This document shows, in pieces, positions 35,287 through 44,260 of a stretch of DNA of 64,000 nt. The stretch spans positions 231,831-295,830 of the forward strand of contig JAVBMR010000002.1 in assembly GCA_031552235.1 (NCBI GenBank), read 5' to 3'. This stretch comes from WRDF01 sp031552235. Its GTDB lineage: Bacteria > Bacteroidota > Bacteroidia > Bacteroidales > Rikenellaceae. The notes under the pieces were generated by a model that saw only the letters and a list, made by a program, of their open reading frames with translations, was not told where the DNA came from and made no database searches. Numbering within the stretch: the stretch's first letter is position 1; each line of letters begins with the position of its first letter. The position numbers and the translations under genes are program-made.

Positions 35287-38262
35287 CTACTGCAACCTCG
35301 TTATGCCCTCCATAAGCGCCGCCGCGCTGTTGTGCGCTCCGAGCGAACCGGGGTTGTTGGCGACATTATATACGCTGTTCCATGAGAAGTTGGCGAACGT
35401 CTTGGGATACAGCGTCTTGTCCATATTATGGAACCACAGCAGACGGGCGTTGTAGATGAGGAATGTCTTCACCTGCTGGCGCGTGTCGGCGGGCATCGAC
35501 GTGTCGTTGACATAGTTCACCATGTATGGGATCAGGCCGCCTTTGAAGTTGCTCTGGTCGCCGCTCGACCCTTCGTCACGCAACAGGCCCGCTCCGTTGG
35601 TGCAGCGTCCCGAGGTCATCGTGTACTTTGCAGCCTTCGTCGCGTTATCCATGTATTTGCTGTCGTTGGTTATATGGTAGAGCAGGCGACATCCCTCTAT
35701 CCATGTGCCTTGGGTGTATGTCAGGGCAGGTTCCTCAACGCGGCCGTCGGTTCCCACCGTGCTGTTCGCAATCCTGTAATTGTACATCTTGACAGCCTCG
35801 TCGAGATATTGCTGCGTGTGGGTGATCTGGTAGAGTTTTGCCGCGATTATGATCGCGGGGGTGTTCGTGCAGGCATTGCGCGAGTTCCAGCCGCTTACGC
35901 CCGAATTCGAATTCCATATGAGGCTCCAGCCGTTCGCGTCTTCCCTGATCCGGGTCGCTTCGGTCATGTAGCCGTAAATCTCCTTGGCATAGGTGAGGTG
36001 GCCGGCTTCGCCCCATGTCTCGTACATATGGAGGAATACCAATGCCATCCATGCCATGTCGTCGGTATACTCGTTGTAGAAGCCGTTTTTTTTGGTGCCG
36101 TACCAGTTGTTCCCTTTGTTGGTTATCCAGAGCGTGGCGTAATTCTTATATTGGGCGGCCAGTGCCGGGTTCGAATCCTTTATCCTTTGGAAGGAATACA
36201 TCATGGTGTGCATCGGATATGCCTGCTGCCAGTAGAGGACCGAAGAGTTGTTGAGCACGTTATTGGCCGAGGCCCAGAAAGTTCCTTTGGTCTTGTTCAT
36301 GAACTGGTCGATGAGCGTGAACGTGCAGCTGTCGGCCGCCGCCGCCCAGACCGACGCGGTCGGAATAGTCCTGCTGCCGTTGTAATAGGCCTCGCTGTCC
36401 GTCCAGTCCTGGAAATTATGGGTGTAATAGTTCTCATTCCGCGTGTTCATGTTCAGCATAACGTCGGTGTAGTAGCGCGAGAGGTTGTTGTCGTCGCGGA
36501 GCGCCGGAGGGTAGTCCCAGACGCCGCTCCACATATCGGACGCGACTTTTTTCATCGTCCGCTCGCCGTTGGCCGCCGCCGGGGCGCTCTGGTTCAAGCC
36601 CCAGTATTCCGACGTGCCGTTTATAGTGAATATGAACCGGTAGCGTTTCTCCGTGCCCCAACTTTCCTTTTGCAGCAACACGTTGTAGTTTTCGATCTTC
36701 CATGTACCTTTTTCGACATAGGTCAACGAGGCGTCGCGCGAGTTGATCGCGTAACGGATGGCGACTTTTGTGACGGGTTCTATGGTCGCGGCTTTCGTGC
36801 CGAAATAGAGCCTCAGGCGGTATAGGCCCGTAGTGCCGACCTTGGCGCTTGTCGGGGTCGTTCCGGTCACGTCCGAGAACCCGGTACCGGCCGCGTTGAC
36901 CGAAAACCTCGCTCCGGCTCCGTCGCTCGTCCCCGAGTAGAAGTAATAGGGGAGGTTGGCCGTGAGTTTGGTGTAGATCTCGTAATACTTGGTCGCGCCG
37001 TCCTGCACGAACCTGAGTTTCTGCCCGGCTTCCGAACCCGTGCCGGCGATATATAGCGCTTCGCCGGCGACAAACGACGGTTTGATCCCGATGCTTCTCG
37101 ACACTTCGGACAAAGTCTTGACTGTCCCGGATTTGGTCCGTACCGTCCATTTTAGCGCCGCCGTTTCGCCGGAGGCGGTTCCTGCCAACTCGGCAAGCCC
37201 GTTCATCTCTTCCCTCGTGAGCGTGACGCTCGTTCCCGCGCCGAGGCCGGAGGACGTGAAGACCTTGAGCGGCGAGGCGAAAGTACCCGTTGCCCGGTCG
37301 AATACCAGTTCGTAAGTCACGCCGCCTTCGCCGGGCCATGTGGCGGCATCCCATTCGAAGGTCAGCGTTTCGGTAGTTTTAAGGTCAGCCTGTTTGTCAT
37401 CGGCGGGGTTTTTAAGCGTGGTGACGATTGCAGGGTCCAAAGGAGGCCGTTTGAGGGTTATGCTCCTCGATACCGCGGACAAGGTTTTGACCCCGCCTGC
37501 CTGGGCGCTCACTTTCCATTTGAGCGTCGCCGACCCGCCCGGGCCTCCGCCCGCCAGCCCGACGAGCCCGTCCAGATCCGCCTTCGTGAGCGTGACGCTC
37601 GTGCCGCTGCCGTCGCCCGAAGACACGAAAGTCCTGAGCGGCGAGGCGAAAGTACCCGTTGCCCGGTCGAACACCAGTTCGTAAGTCACGCCGCCCTCGC
37701 CCAGCCATGTAGCCGCATCCCATTCGAATGTCAGGCTTTCGGTGGTTTTCAATTCTATCTGTTTCGCGTCGGCGGGGTTTTTCAGTAACCTGACGACAGC
37801 GGGGTCCAGCGCTGGCCTTTTGAGGGTTATGCCTTTCTTCGCTTCGGATAACAGCTCGTTGTCGCCGGATTTGGCGATTACGCTCCATATCAGGGCCGCG
37901 GACTCGCCGTGGTCGGCTCCCGCTTCCTGCGCGATGTTTATCAGGACAGCTTTCGGTATGGTCGCTTTGGTGTCGCCCCCGGTTCCGTCCGAAGATACTT
38001 TATAGAGCGGGACGGCAAAGTCGCCACCCTCGATGTCGAACACGATCTCGTAAGTCACGTCGCTCGCGCGGGACGTGGCCGCCGCCCATTCGAATACGAT
38101 ACTGTTGGTCGATTCGAGGTCGAAAACCGCTCCTTCGGCAGGGGTGTTCAGGGTTTTTACTATCTTCGGCGGTTCGGGGGTGGGCGCGGTGGCCTCGTCG
38201 CCGCCGCAACCGGCCAGCAATGCTGCCATAACGGCCGCGGCTAAAGTGCAGATGTGTTTCAT
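35287..38262 (-). CDS. GH76 lipoprotein with three tandem SusE-like modules
   Basis: A 991-residue surface lipoprotein (lipobox ALLAGC). Three SusE-like immunoglobulin-type modules of about 120 residues lie at about 34-160, 161-285 and 286-410, each with FEWDAATW-like cores and an ITLKRP ending. The second and third are nearly identical at DNA level. A beta-rich linker domain (about 415-580) precedes a GH76 catalytic domain, whose paired acids are in NEYTDDMAW (Asp734, Asp735). GH76 enzymes are endo-alpha-1,6-mannanases acting on yeast-type mannan. No SusC/SusD pair flanks it. ATG at 38262 is used rather than the TTG at 38277. The mannanase role is inferred from family knowledge. Confidence 0.92.
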   Translation of the reverse strand: MKHICTLAAAVMAALLAGCGGDEATAPTPEPPKIVKTLNTPAEGAVFDLESTNSIVFEWAAATSRASDVTYEIVFDIEGGDFAVPLYKVSSDGTGGDTKATIPKAVLINIAQEAGADHGESAALIWSVIAKSGDNELLSEAKKGITLKRPALDPAVVRLLKNPADAKQIELKTTESLTFEWDAATWLGEGGVTYELVFDRATGTFASPLRTFVSSGDGSGTSVTLTKADLDGLVGLAGGGPGGSATLKWKVSAQAGGVKTLSAVSRSITLKRPPLDPAIVTTLKNPADDKQADLKTTETLTFEWDAATWPGEGGVTYELVFDRATGTFASPLKVFTSSGLGAGTSVTLTREEMNGLAELAGTASGETAALKWTVRTKSGTVKTLSEVSRSIGIKPSFVAGEALYIAGTGSEAGQKLRFVQDGATKYYEIYTKLTANLPYYFYSGTSDGAGARFSVNAAGTGFSDVTGTTPTSAKVGTTGLYRLRLYFGTKAATIEPVTKVAIRYAINSRDASLTYVEKGTWKIENYNVLLQKESWGTEKRYRFIFTINGTSEYWGLNQSAPAAANGERTMKKVASDMWSGVWDYPPALRDDNNLSRYYTDVMLNMNTRNENYYTHNFQDWTDSEAYYNGSRTIPTASVWAAAADSCTFTLIDQFMNKTKGTFWASANNVLNNSSVLYWQQAYPMHTMMYSFQRIKDSNPALAAQYKNYATLWITNKGNNWYGTKKNGFYNEYTDDMAWMALVFLHMYETWGEAGHLTYAKEIYGYMTEATRIREDANGWSLIWNSNSGVSGWNSRNACTNTPAIIIAAKLYQITHTQQYLDEAVKMYNYRIANSTVGTDGRVEEPALTYTQGTWIEGCRLLYHITNDSKYMDNATKAAKYTMTSGRCTNGAGLLRDEGSSGDQSNFKGGLIPYMVNYVNDTSMPADTRQQVKTFLIYNARLLWFHNMDKTLYPKTFANFSWNSVYNVANNPGSLGAHNSAAALMEGITRLQ
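37264..37715. repeat. Internal DNA repeat encoding duplicated SusE-like modules
   Basis: Two stretches about 369 bases (123 codons) apart are nearly identical over about 80 bases or more, for example GGCGAGGCGAAAGTACCCGT at 37271 and 37640. This marks a recent module duplication in the GH76 gene and a site for length variation by unequal recombination. Confidence 0.8.
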
Positions 38263-38313
38263 GGGCCTGTTATTCAAGGATGTAGGGTTAGTTTTGGTAA
38301 ATATATAAAAAAA

Positions 38314-38550
38314 CCGTTGTCCATTTATAAAAACGAGGCATTAAAGTCTCATTTGTGTGAAAATCAGGGATCAATCCGAATTTTGGTTGATGGTAATTTT
38401 AAGCGGCTTGTTTTTCGGCCTTCTGCGAAGGTCGGCAGCCCTAATCTCCGCCATGCGGAGGGCTGCTATTCATTTCATTGCTATCATCCCGCCGCGAGCT
38501 TCGGCCTGGAACGAAACAGGTATAATAACTATGTGACCTTAAAACAAGTT
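38314..38550. repeat. Dispersed intergenic repeat sharing an end with the MITE-like element
   Basis: Bases 38314-38355 match 19666-19707 at 40 of 42 positions (shared run includes AAAACGAGGCATTAAAGTCT). Further modules are GGCCTTCTGCGAAGG, GGCAGCCC ... GGAGGGCTGCT, and CCCGCCGCGAGC, ending AAACAGGTATAATAACTATG. The inverse terminal repeat expected at the far end is absent, so this copy is truncated or diverged. It lies between divergent GH76 and SDR genes. Confidence 0.65.
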
Positions 38551-38686
38551 CACCAACCTAATCTCAGGACTGACCCCAAATCACCTTTACAAAGCAAAAC
38601 TTAATGATTTTACATCCGGATACTATGTAAAAAGGGTAATCATGTAAAAAATTACGTGTGGATGCGGAAGTTCCGGTAAATCTTGG

Positions 38687-38694
38687 TATTTTTG
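38687..38694 (+). promoter_or_regulatory. -7 element for the SDR gene
   Basis: TATTTTTG is an exact TAnnTTTG, 19 bases before the SDR ATG. No TTG is clear in the -33 region. Confidence 0.45.
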
Positions 38695-38712
38695 AGAAAA
38701 TTATAAACTATT

Positions 38713-39495
38713 ATGGCACGGACGGTTTTTATTACGGGGGCCAGCTCGGGGATAGGCGAGGCCACGGCACGCGCTTTTGCCGAAGAGGGTTACAGGATTG
38801 TCATCTCGGGCCGCAGGCACGAACGGTTGAAAATGGTCAAAAGGGAGCTCGAAGCCGACTTCGGGGCGGAGATTCTCGTCCTCTCTTTCGATGTGCGCGA
38901 CCGCTTCCAGTGCGAGGCCGCCATTGAGTCCATGCCTGAGGAATTCGCCGATATCGATATACTGGTCAACAACGCCGGGCTGGCCGCGGGACTGGAGCGC
39001 ATCGACGAGGGCGACCCGATGGACTGGGACGCCATGATCGACACGAATATAAAGGGGATGCTTTACATGACCCGCGTGATCGCCGACAGGATGATACACC
39101 GCGGCGTTGGGCATATAGTCAACATAGGCTCGATAGCCGGCACGCAGCCTTACCCCAAGGGCGGGGTGTACAGCTGCACGAAGCACGCCGTGCATGCCCT
39201 GAGCGAGGCCATGAGGATGGATTTCCTCGAATTCGGGCTCAAGGTCACGGAAATAAGGCCGGGGATGGCCGAAACCGAGTTCTCGGTGGTGCGTTTCCAC
39301 GGCGACCAGGAGGCGGCAGACGAGGTTTACGAGGGCATCACGCCCCTGTCGGGCGACGACGTGGCAGACGCCATACTGTGGGCGGTGCACCAACCTGCGC
39401 ACGTCAACATCAGCGAGATCGTCATCACGCCACAGCAGCAGGCCAACGTATATTGCGTCAACAGGCGGAAACAGGAAGAAAAACCCGAACAATAA
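38713..39495 (+). CDS. Short-chain dehydrogenase/reductase (YdfG-like)
   Basis: A 260-residue cytoplasmic oxidoreductase. The NADP site TGASSGIGEATARAFAEEG is at the N-terminus with SGRR after it. The catalytic triad fits NIGSIAG (Ser), YSCTKHA (Tyr, Lys), and LVNNAG marks the core. The SGRRxER context resembles NADP-dependent 3-hydroxy acid dehydrogenases of the YdfG type, but substrate is open. It is followed by yugP-like, dtd and DUF4349 genes with gaps of 53, 10 and 26 bases, so partial cotranscription is likely. Confidence 0.9.
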   Translation: MARTVFITGASSGIGEATARAFAEEGYRIVISGRRHERLKMVKRELEADFGAEILVLSFDVRDRFQCEAAIESMPEEFADIDILVNNAGLAAGLERIDEGDPMDWDAMIDTNIKGMLYMTRVIADRMIHRGVGHIVNIGSIAGTQPYPKGGVYSCTKHAVHALSEAMRMDFLEFGLKVTEIRPGMAETEFSVVRFHGDQEAADEVYEGITPLSGDDVADAILWAVHQPAHVNISEIVITPQQQANVYCVNRRKQEEKPEQ

Positions 39496-39548
39496 AACAT
39501 GCCGGACAGCGTTATCACTTAACATTGTAAAAAAACAGAACGATTGAT

Positions 39549-40259
39549 ATGGAAGGATTTACGATAGACCAGAACATGGCGATATTACTTATAATAGTGG
39601 TCGCAGTATTGGGCATGATAGTGCAGGCAAGGCTGCAACGCGTTTTCAGCAAGTATTCGAAGGTGGTGTTCCCCGGCGGCCTGACGGGCAAGGACGTGGC
39701 GGAAAAAATGCTGAGGGATAACGGCATATACGATGTGAAAGTCGTGGCTACCGGCGGAAACCTCACGGACCATTTCAATCCGCAGACAAAAACAGTAAAC
39801 CTGAGCGAGAGCGTTTACGGCAGCAACTCGGTGTCCGCCGCCGCTGTCGCCGCGCACGAGTGCGGACACGCCGTTCAGCATGCCACCAATTACGCGCCGC
39901 TGAAAATGAGGTCGGCACTCGTTCCCGTAGTCAGTTTCTCATCGCGCTTTTCGTCGATAGTAGTGTTGGTGGGCCTTGTGATAGCCCTGTCAGGCGGATC
40001 TATGACGCTGTTTTGGATAGGTTTCGCCATGGTCGCCGCCGCCGCGGTCTTCGCGCTGGTTACGCTCCCCGTGGAATATAACGCCTCGTTCCGCGCCATA
40101 CAATGGCTCCGCAACAGCCGGACGCTCAGCGAGCAGCAGGTGGCCGAAGCACAGGTGCCGCTCCGCTGGGCCGCAAGGACATACCTGATCGCAGCCCTGA
40201 GCGCCGTAACTTCGCTGATATACCTGCTCGCTCTCGTTTCCGGACGCAGGAACAACTAA
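39549..40259 (+). CDS. YugP-family zinc metallopeptidase
   Basis: A 236-residue membrane protein of the YugP/DUF2268-like zinc peptidase family. The metal-binding HECGHAVQHA (HEXXH) lies near residue 109, after LSESVYGSNSVSAAAVAAHE. Four hydrophobic segments are seen: one N-terminal and three after the active site. The family is uncharacterised but membrane-bound. The start is the first ATG; a second Met at residue 13 is less likely. Confidence 0.88.
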   Translation: MEGFTIDQNMAILLIIVVAVLGMIVQARLQRVFSKYSKVVFPGGLTGKDVAEKMLRDNGIYDVKVVATGGNLTDHFNPQTKTVNLSESVYGSNSVSAAAVAAHECGHAVQHATNYAPLKMRSALVPVVSFSSRFSSIVVLVGLVIALSGGSMTLFWIGFAMVAAAAVFALVTLPVEYNASFRAIQWLRNSRTLSEQQVAEAQVPLRWAARTYLIAALSAVTSLIYLLALVSGRRNN

Positions 40260-40269
40260 GCTCCGTTTT

Positions 40270-40722
40270 ATGCGTGTTGTCATCCAGAGGGTACTCGACG
40301 CCTCGGTCACGATAGACGGCAGGGTGCATTCCTCGATAAGGAAAGGGCTGCTTGTCCTGTTGGGCGTGACCCACGATGACGGACCCGAGGATATCGAGTG
40401 GCTGGCCAAGAAAATAGCTGGCCTGCGGATATTCGACGACACAGACGGGGTGATGAACCTCGATGTGCGACAGGTGGGCGGCGACGTGCTGGTGGTAAGC
40501 CAGTTTACGCTGATGGCCATGACGAAAAAGGGCAACCGTCCGTCGTATATCCGTGCCGCAGGTGAGGACATAGCCGTCCCGCTGTACGAAGAATTCCTCC
40601 GGCAAATGGGTGACGCTATAGGGAAGCAGGTTCCGGCTGGCGTATTCGGCGCCGACATGAAAGTGGCGCTTACCAACGACGGCCCCGTGACGATAATCAT
40701 AGACTCGAAAGCGAGAGAATAA
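40270..40722 (+). CDS. dtd: D-aminoacyl-tRNA deacylase
   Basis: Removes D-amino acids (and mischarged Gly) from tRNA. The 150-residue protein has the family features MRVVIQRVLDASVTIDG, LLVLLGVTHDD, VSQFTLMA and NDGPVTIIIDS, the last being the Gly-cisPro region. It starts 10 bases after the YugP-like gene, so likely cotranscribed. Confidence 0.95.
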   Translation: MRVVIQRVLDASVTIDGRVHSSIRKGLLVLLGVTHDDGPEDIEWLAKKIAGLRIFDDTDGVMNLDVRQVGGDVLVVSQFTLMAMTKKGNRPSYIRAAGEDIAVPLYEEFLRQMGDAIGKQVPAGVFGADMKVALTNDGPVTIIIDSKARE

Positions 40723-40748
40723 AAACTACACCCATAAAACCTGACGTT

Positions 40749-41633
40749 ATGAAAAAAACTTTTTTAGTCCTGATCTCGGCCTTGCTGGCCGTCTCCTGCG
40801 GGAATACGAATAATGAATACGCCAAAGAGTACGCGGCAGACGAAAAGTTTGTTGCGGAAGCTGAGATGGCGGCTGGTGGCGAAATGCTTATGTCGAGGCA
40901 GAACGCGCCGATGATGGACGGATCTGCCGTGGCCGAACCCGTCGAGGTGGCGGTACCGGCTGAGGCCGTTGCCAAAAAGATCATAAAGGACGGACGGATG
41001 GGCATTAAGGTCCGCGACATCAAGGCCGGGAAAGCGTCCATAGATGCCCTTGTCAAGAAATATCAGGCCTATTACGGCAGCGAGGAGTACAACGACTACG
41101 GTTACAGCGTGGCGTACGACCTTGTGATAAGGATCCCGGCGAAGTCCTTCGAGGGCTTAGTTGCCGACATAGAGGCCGGTGCAGGGGAGGTCTCGTATAA
41201 GAATATCGACTCACGCGACGTTACCGAGCAGTTCTACGACCTGCAAACGAGGCTCGAAAACAAGCGCAGCTATCTCGCGCGTTACAGGGATCTGCTCAAG
41301 CGTGCCAACACGATAAAAGAGATACTCGAAGTCGAAACCTACATCCGTGCGCTCGAAGAGGAGATCGAGAGCGCCGAGGGCCGCCTGCGCCTTCTGAACA
41401 GTCAGGTCGATTACAGCACGCTTACGCTTAATGTCAGTCAGGACAAGGAGCTGGCCTCCGGCCCGAGCGACAGTTTCTGGTACAGGATGAAGGATGCGCT
41501 GTCCGCCGGATGGTCGGGTTTCGTGAGTTTTGTGGTGGCAGTGTTCTACGTTTGGCCTTTGTGGTTGATCCTTGGGGGTGTAGCATGGTTGATATGTTAC
41601 CTCGTGCGCCGCAGGAAGATGAAAAATAAATAA
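40749..41633 (+). CDS. DUF4349 lipoprotein
   Basis: A 294-residue lipoprotein (MKKTFLVLISALLAVSC). An Ala/Glu-rich stretch precedes the DUF4349 domain, with KIIKDGRMGIKVRDIKAGKA, a coiled-coil-like region (NKRSYLARYRDLLKRANTIKE, EIESAEGRLRLLNSQ) and a hydrophobic C-terminal helix (about 255-285) ending in basic residues. The domain is common in Bacteroidota and Firmicutes membrane proteins of unknown function. A strong terminator follows. Confidence 0.85.
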   Translation: MKKTFLVLISALLAVSCGNTNNEYAKEYAADEKFVAEAEMAAGGEMLMSRQNAPMMDGSAVAEPVEVAVPAEAVAKKIIKDGRMGIKVRDIKAGKASIDALVKKYQAYYGSEEYNDYGYSVAYDLVIRIPAKSFEGLVADIEAGAGEVSYKNIDSRDVTEQFYDLQTRLENKRSYLARYRDLLKRANTIKEILEVETYIRALEEEIESAEGRLRLLNSQVDYSTLTLNVSQDKELASGPSDSFWYRMKDALSAGWSGFVSFVVAVFYVWPLWLILGGVAWLICYLVRRRKMKNK

Positions 41634-41650
41634 CCCCATGGCTGAGGCCT

Positions 41651-41700
41651 GGTAAAAAATAAAGGGCGCGGAAATTCTTCCGCGCCCTTTATTTTTTACC
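41651..41700. terminator. Strong bidirectional terminator
   Basis: GGTAAAAAATAAAGGGCGCG and its complement form a 23-base perfect stem around a 4-base loop, between the DUF4349 gene (+) and corA (-). Confidence 0.95.
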
Positions 41701-41762
41701 AGAATTACCCCTTTTAGTTTTTTTATTGTTGCCAGACTATAACGGCCAGGCAATCTGCTGAA

Positions 41763-42716
41763 TTACAGCCAATTTTTGCGCCGAAAGTACCAGTAGGTCA
41801 CCGCCATTACCAACACCATCAGTCCGATCGCGAACCAGAATCCGCCCTTCATCTCGAACGACGGGTAGCTCTTCACGAAGTTCATGCCGTAGATACTTGC
41901 GATCATCGTGGGCGGCATGAAGAACATCGAAACCACGGTAAATATCTTAGTCACCTTGGTTTGGTCGATGTTGATAAGACCGAGCGCGGCGTCCATCAGG
42001 TAGTCGAGGCGCTCCGACGCGAAGTCGGCATGGCTGATAAGCGAGTTGACGTCCTTGATCATCAGCGAGAGCTTAGGGTAGATGTCGTTCGGGAAACGTT
42101 CGCTGCGCAGGATGCCCGAAAGTACGCGCTGGCGGTCGAAAATGTTCTCGCGGATGAGCATCGTGTTCTCCTGAAGCAGGTTGATGCGCTTGAGCATCTC
42201 CGAGTCCATGCGTTCCGCCGCCGTGATGTCTTTACTCAAGGCTGCGATCTGCTTCGCCATAGATTCCACAAGGTCGGCGTCGAAGTCGATGCGTACCTCA
42301 AGTATTGAGATCAGGAGGTGGTAGCCGGTAGGGTAGTTGCGCGAGTTCATCTGAAGCCTTTTGCCCGCTTCGTTGAACGTGCGCGACTCCATATCGCGCT
42401 GTGACACCAAGACCCCTTCCGACACGATGAACGAAACGGGTTCGATGATGAAACCGTCACCCTTGGTTACGAAGAAGTTCGAGTTGCTGATGATCGAGTT
42501 CTCGGTCTCGGAATACTTCGACGTACTCTCGATCTCTTCTATCTGCTGGCGGGTCTGGAGGTTGATCTCCATGAAGTCCTCGACAGCTTTCTCCTCTTTC
42601 ACTGTGGGCGAGAGCAGGTCGATCCAGAGGATGTCGTCGTAGCCCAGTTCGTCGAACAGTTTGACGTCGGCGTTGCGGACGATCTTGTTGTATTGTTTCA
42701 GGTAGATTGTGATCAT
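41763..42716 (-). CDS. corA: CorA-family magnesium transporter
   Basis: A 317-residue pentameric channel for Mg2+ (and Co2+, Ni2+). The signature GMN (IYGMNFVKS) precedes the final helix, and the first helix is VVSMFFMPPTMIASI. The cytoplasmic N-terminal domain and long stalk helix occupy residues 1-250. ATG at 42716 (MITIYLKQYNK) gives the normal N-terminus; an upstream ATG-like frame to 43100 is non-homologous. 107 bases downstream of mqnA on the same strand. Confidence 0.95.
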   Translation of the reverse strand: MITIYLKQYNKIVRNADVKLFDELGYDDILWIDLLSPTVKEEKAVEDFMEINLQTRQQIEEIESTSKYSETENSIISNSNFFVTKGDGFIIEPVSFIVSEGVLVSQRDMESRTFNEAGKRLQMNSRNYPTGYHLLISILEVRIDFDADLVESMAKQIAALSKDITAAERMDSEMLKRINLLQENTMLIRENIFDRQRVLSGILRSERFPNDIYPKLSLMIKDVNSLISHADFASERLDYLMDAALGLINIDQTKVTKIFTVVSMFFMPPTMIASIYGMNFVKSYPSFEMKGGFWFAIGLMVLVMAVTYWYFRRKNWL

Positions 42717-42823
42717 GTTTCTCTCTTTTTCGCGCCGGTTGTGATCTGTGTGCCGGCCGGAGTTGATACTCGGTTTGCTGCTGCCAGGGTGTCCCCTCCC
42801 GCGCGTTAGCGGAAGGTGGGAGT

Positions 42824-43591
42824 TCAGCCGGGATTGACCAGCGGAGAGAATTTCATGCCCTTCTCCCAGTAGAGCGATAGGGCCTTGTGTTTCTGTTCGT
42901 CGAATATGAAGTCGATATTGTTGGTCAGGTAGTCGAGCGCGTATGGTTTGCCGCTGTGGCCATACCACGCTATGGATTCGGGGATGTGCGCCACGCCGTA
43001 TTCGAGCGATCTGTCGAGCGCTTTGACGCTCTCCTGCGGCACACCCGGGCGGGCGACCCATACCGCGAACACGAACGGCAGTCCTGTCATATTCTTCCAC
43101 TCTTCGGCGAGGTCGTATTTGTATGCGAAGCGCCCCTCGTAGTCGAACACCTTGTCGCCTATGAGCAGGAATCCACTGCCGGGTACGTGGTTGTCGACCA
43201 CCGAGTAGTCGTCCATTTGCACCAATTCGGGTTGGATGCGCCAGAGTTCGTCGCAGAGTATTTTGGCGAGAAGTACGGATGTGCGGGAATGCGCGTCGAG
43301 ATAGAGCTTCGAAATTCCCTGTACGGGCGAGTCGGAAAGGATGACAACCGTGCGAACCGGATTGTGCGCGCCGAGGCAGTAGTGTGTGATTATTTGAGCG
43401 TCATTCAGATATGGGACGGCGGCGGAAGGTACGAGGGCGATGTCCGCGCGGCCATCGGCGAAAGCGTCGGCGTTAGCGCTCGGGGGAGACAACAACAACT
43501 CGGCACGCAACAGATTTGCGTGCTCGATACCGTATATGAACGGTACGGTGTTCAGGTACGAAACCGCAGCGACTCTCCCCGGGAACATCAT
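42824..43591 (-). CDS. mqnA: Chorismate dehydratase, futalosine pathway
   Basis: A 255-residue enzyme that converts chorismate to 3-[(1-carboxyvinyl)oxy]benzoate, the first step of the futalosine route to menaquinone. The fold is periplasmic-binding-protein-like: RVAAVSYLNTVPFIYGI, DGRADIALVPSAAVP, and YLDAHSRTSVLLAKIL with GDKVFDYEGRFAYKYDL. First Met may be residue 1 or 2. This pathway, not the MenF-D route, fits a Rikenellaceae. The other mqn genes are outside the window. Confidence 0.93.
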   Translation of the reverse strand: MMFPGRVAAVSYLNTVPFIYGIEHANLLRAELLLSPPSANADAFADGRADIALVPSAAVPYLNDAQIITHYCLGAHNPVRTVVILSDSPVQGISKLYLDAHSRTSVLLAKILCDELWRIQPELVQMDDYSVVDNHVPGSGFLLIGDKVFDYEGRFAYKYDLAEEWKNMTGLPFVFAVWVARPGVPQESVKALDRSLEYGVAHIPESIAWYGHSGKPYALDYLTNNIDFIFDEQKHKALSLYWEKGMKFSPLVNPG

Positions 43592-43668
43592 CCATATACC
43601 GTTGTCAATTAGTTAAACAAACCGGCCGCGTGTTGTCGGCCGCGCCCCGAATCGGGCAACAATTACCG

Positions 43669-43676
43669 CAAAGGTA
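43669..43676 (-). promoter_or_regulatory. -7 element for mqnA-corA
   Basis: Reads TACCTTTG on the - strand, an exact TAnnTTTG about 78 bases before the mqnA start. The leader between holds an inverted GGCCGCG hairpin around 43623-43644. Confidence 0.45.
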
Positions 43677-43919
43677 ACAAAAAAGGCGAAAATAGACACT
43701 CCCGCGCCAAATAATGTATGAATTATCCGGGTTGTGTCTTTTTAAAATTGGTAATTGTATACAAGTTTATATTGATAATTTTCCTCTTGTTACCATTAAA
43801 TTCTTTTCCTCCTTGTCGCTCGGCCTTGAAAACAAGTTTTCAGGCTCTCATACCTGCGTCGGTTGCCGTAAGAAGTAACTAAAAAAGGCCTGGTAAATAA
43901 GTCTCACGCAAGGCTTCTC

Positions 43920-44260
43920 CCTTTTAACCGAGTGAAGCGAACTGTAAAGGCCGCGCGTGGAGCGCGGCCTCATGGGCAGTGTGTTGGGCGACTTGCCGCA
44001 GGCAAGTCCTGCAGCCTGCCGCCGCCCCACGCGGCGGGCTGCTCACTCGCTTTTCGCTCACTCGCGCCCTTCGCCGGCGGCAGGTTGGGCGCTTCCGCTT
44101 TCGCGGGTAGAGCGCCAAGCTTATCTCACTTCCCAACATTCCGGTACGGGCTGGTGTTTCCGTTTAGAAGTGTTACTAACCTCCGGCTTTGCTACTAAGG
44201 ACGTCCTGTGTCATGGAAATGACCGTGCGCCTGAGGGCCTTCGTCGAAGGCTGAAAGGAT
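43920..44260. repeat. Long mosaic intergenic repeat
   Basis: Starts with a block shared with 19441-19490 (CGAGTGAAGCGAACTGTAAA, GGCCGCGCGTGGAGCGCGG). It continues with CAGCCTGCCGCCGCC and CGCCGGCGGCAGG as at 7189-7256. It ends with GGTAGAGCG, AACCTCCGGCTTTGC and GTGTCATGG-AATGACC as in the inverse of 31590-31850. It is thus a composite of modules found elsewhere. No credible coding frame. Confidence 0.7.

Noticed and set aside
35428..36825. 465-codon + strand frame within the GH76 gene
   Set aside because: Antisense to the GH76 catalytic domain; composition is that of a reverse-complement frame.
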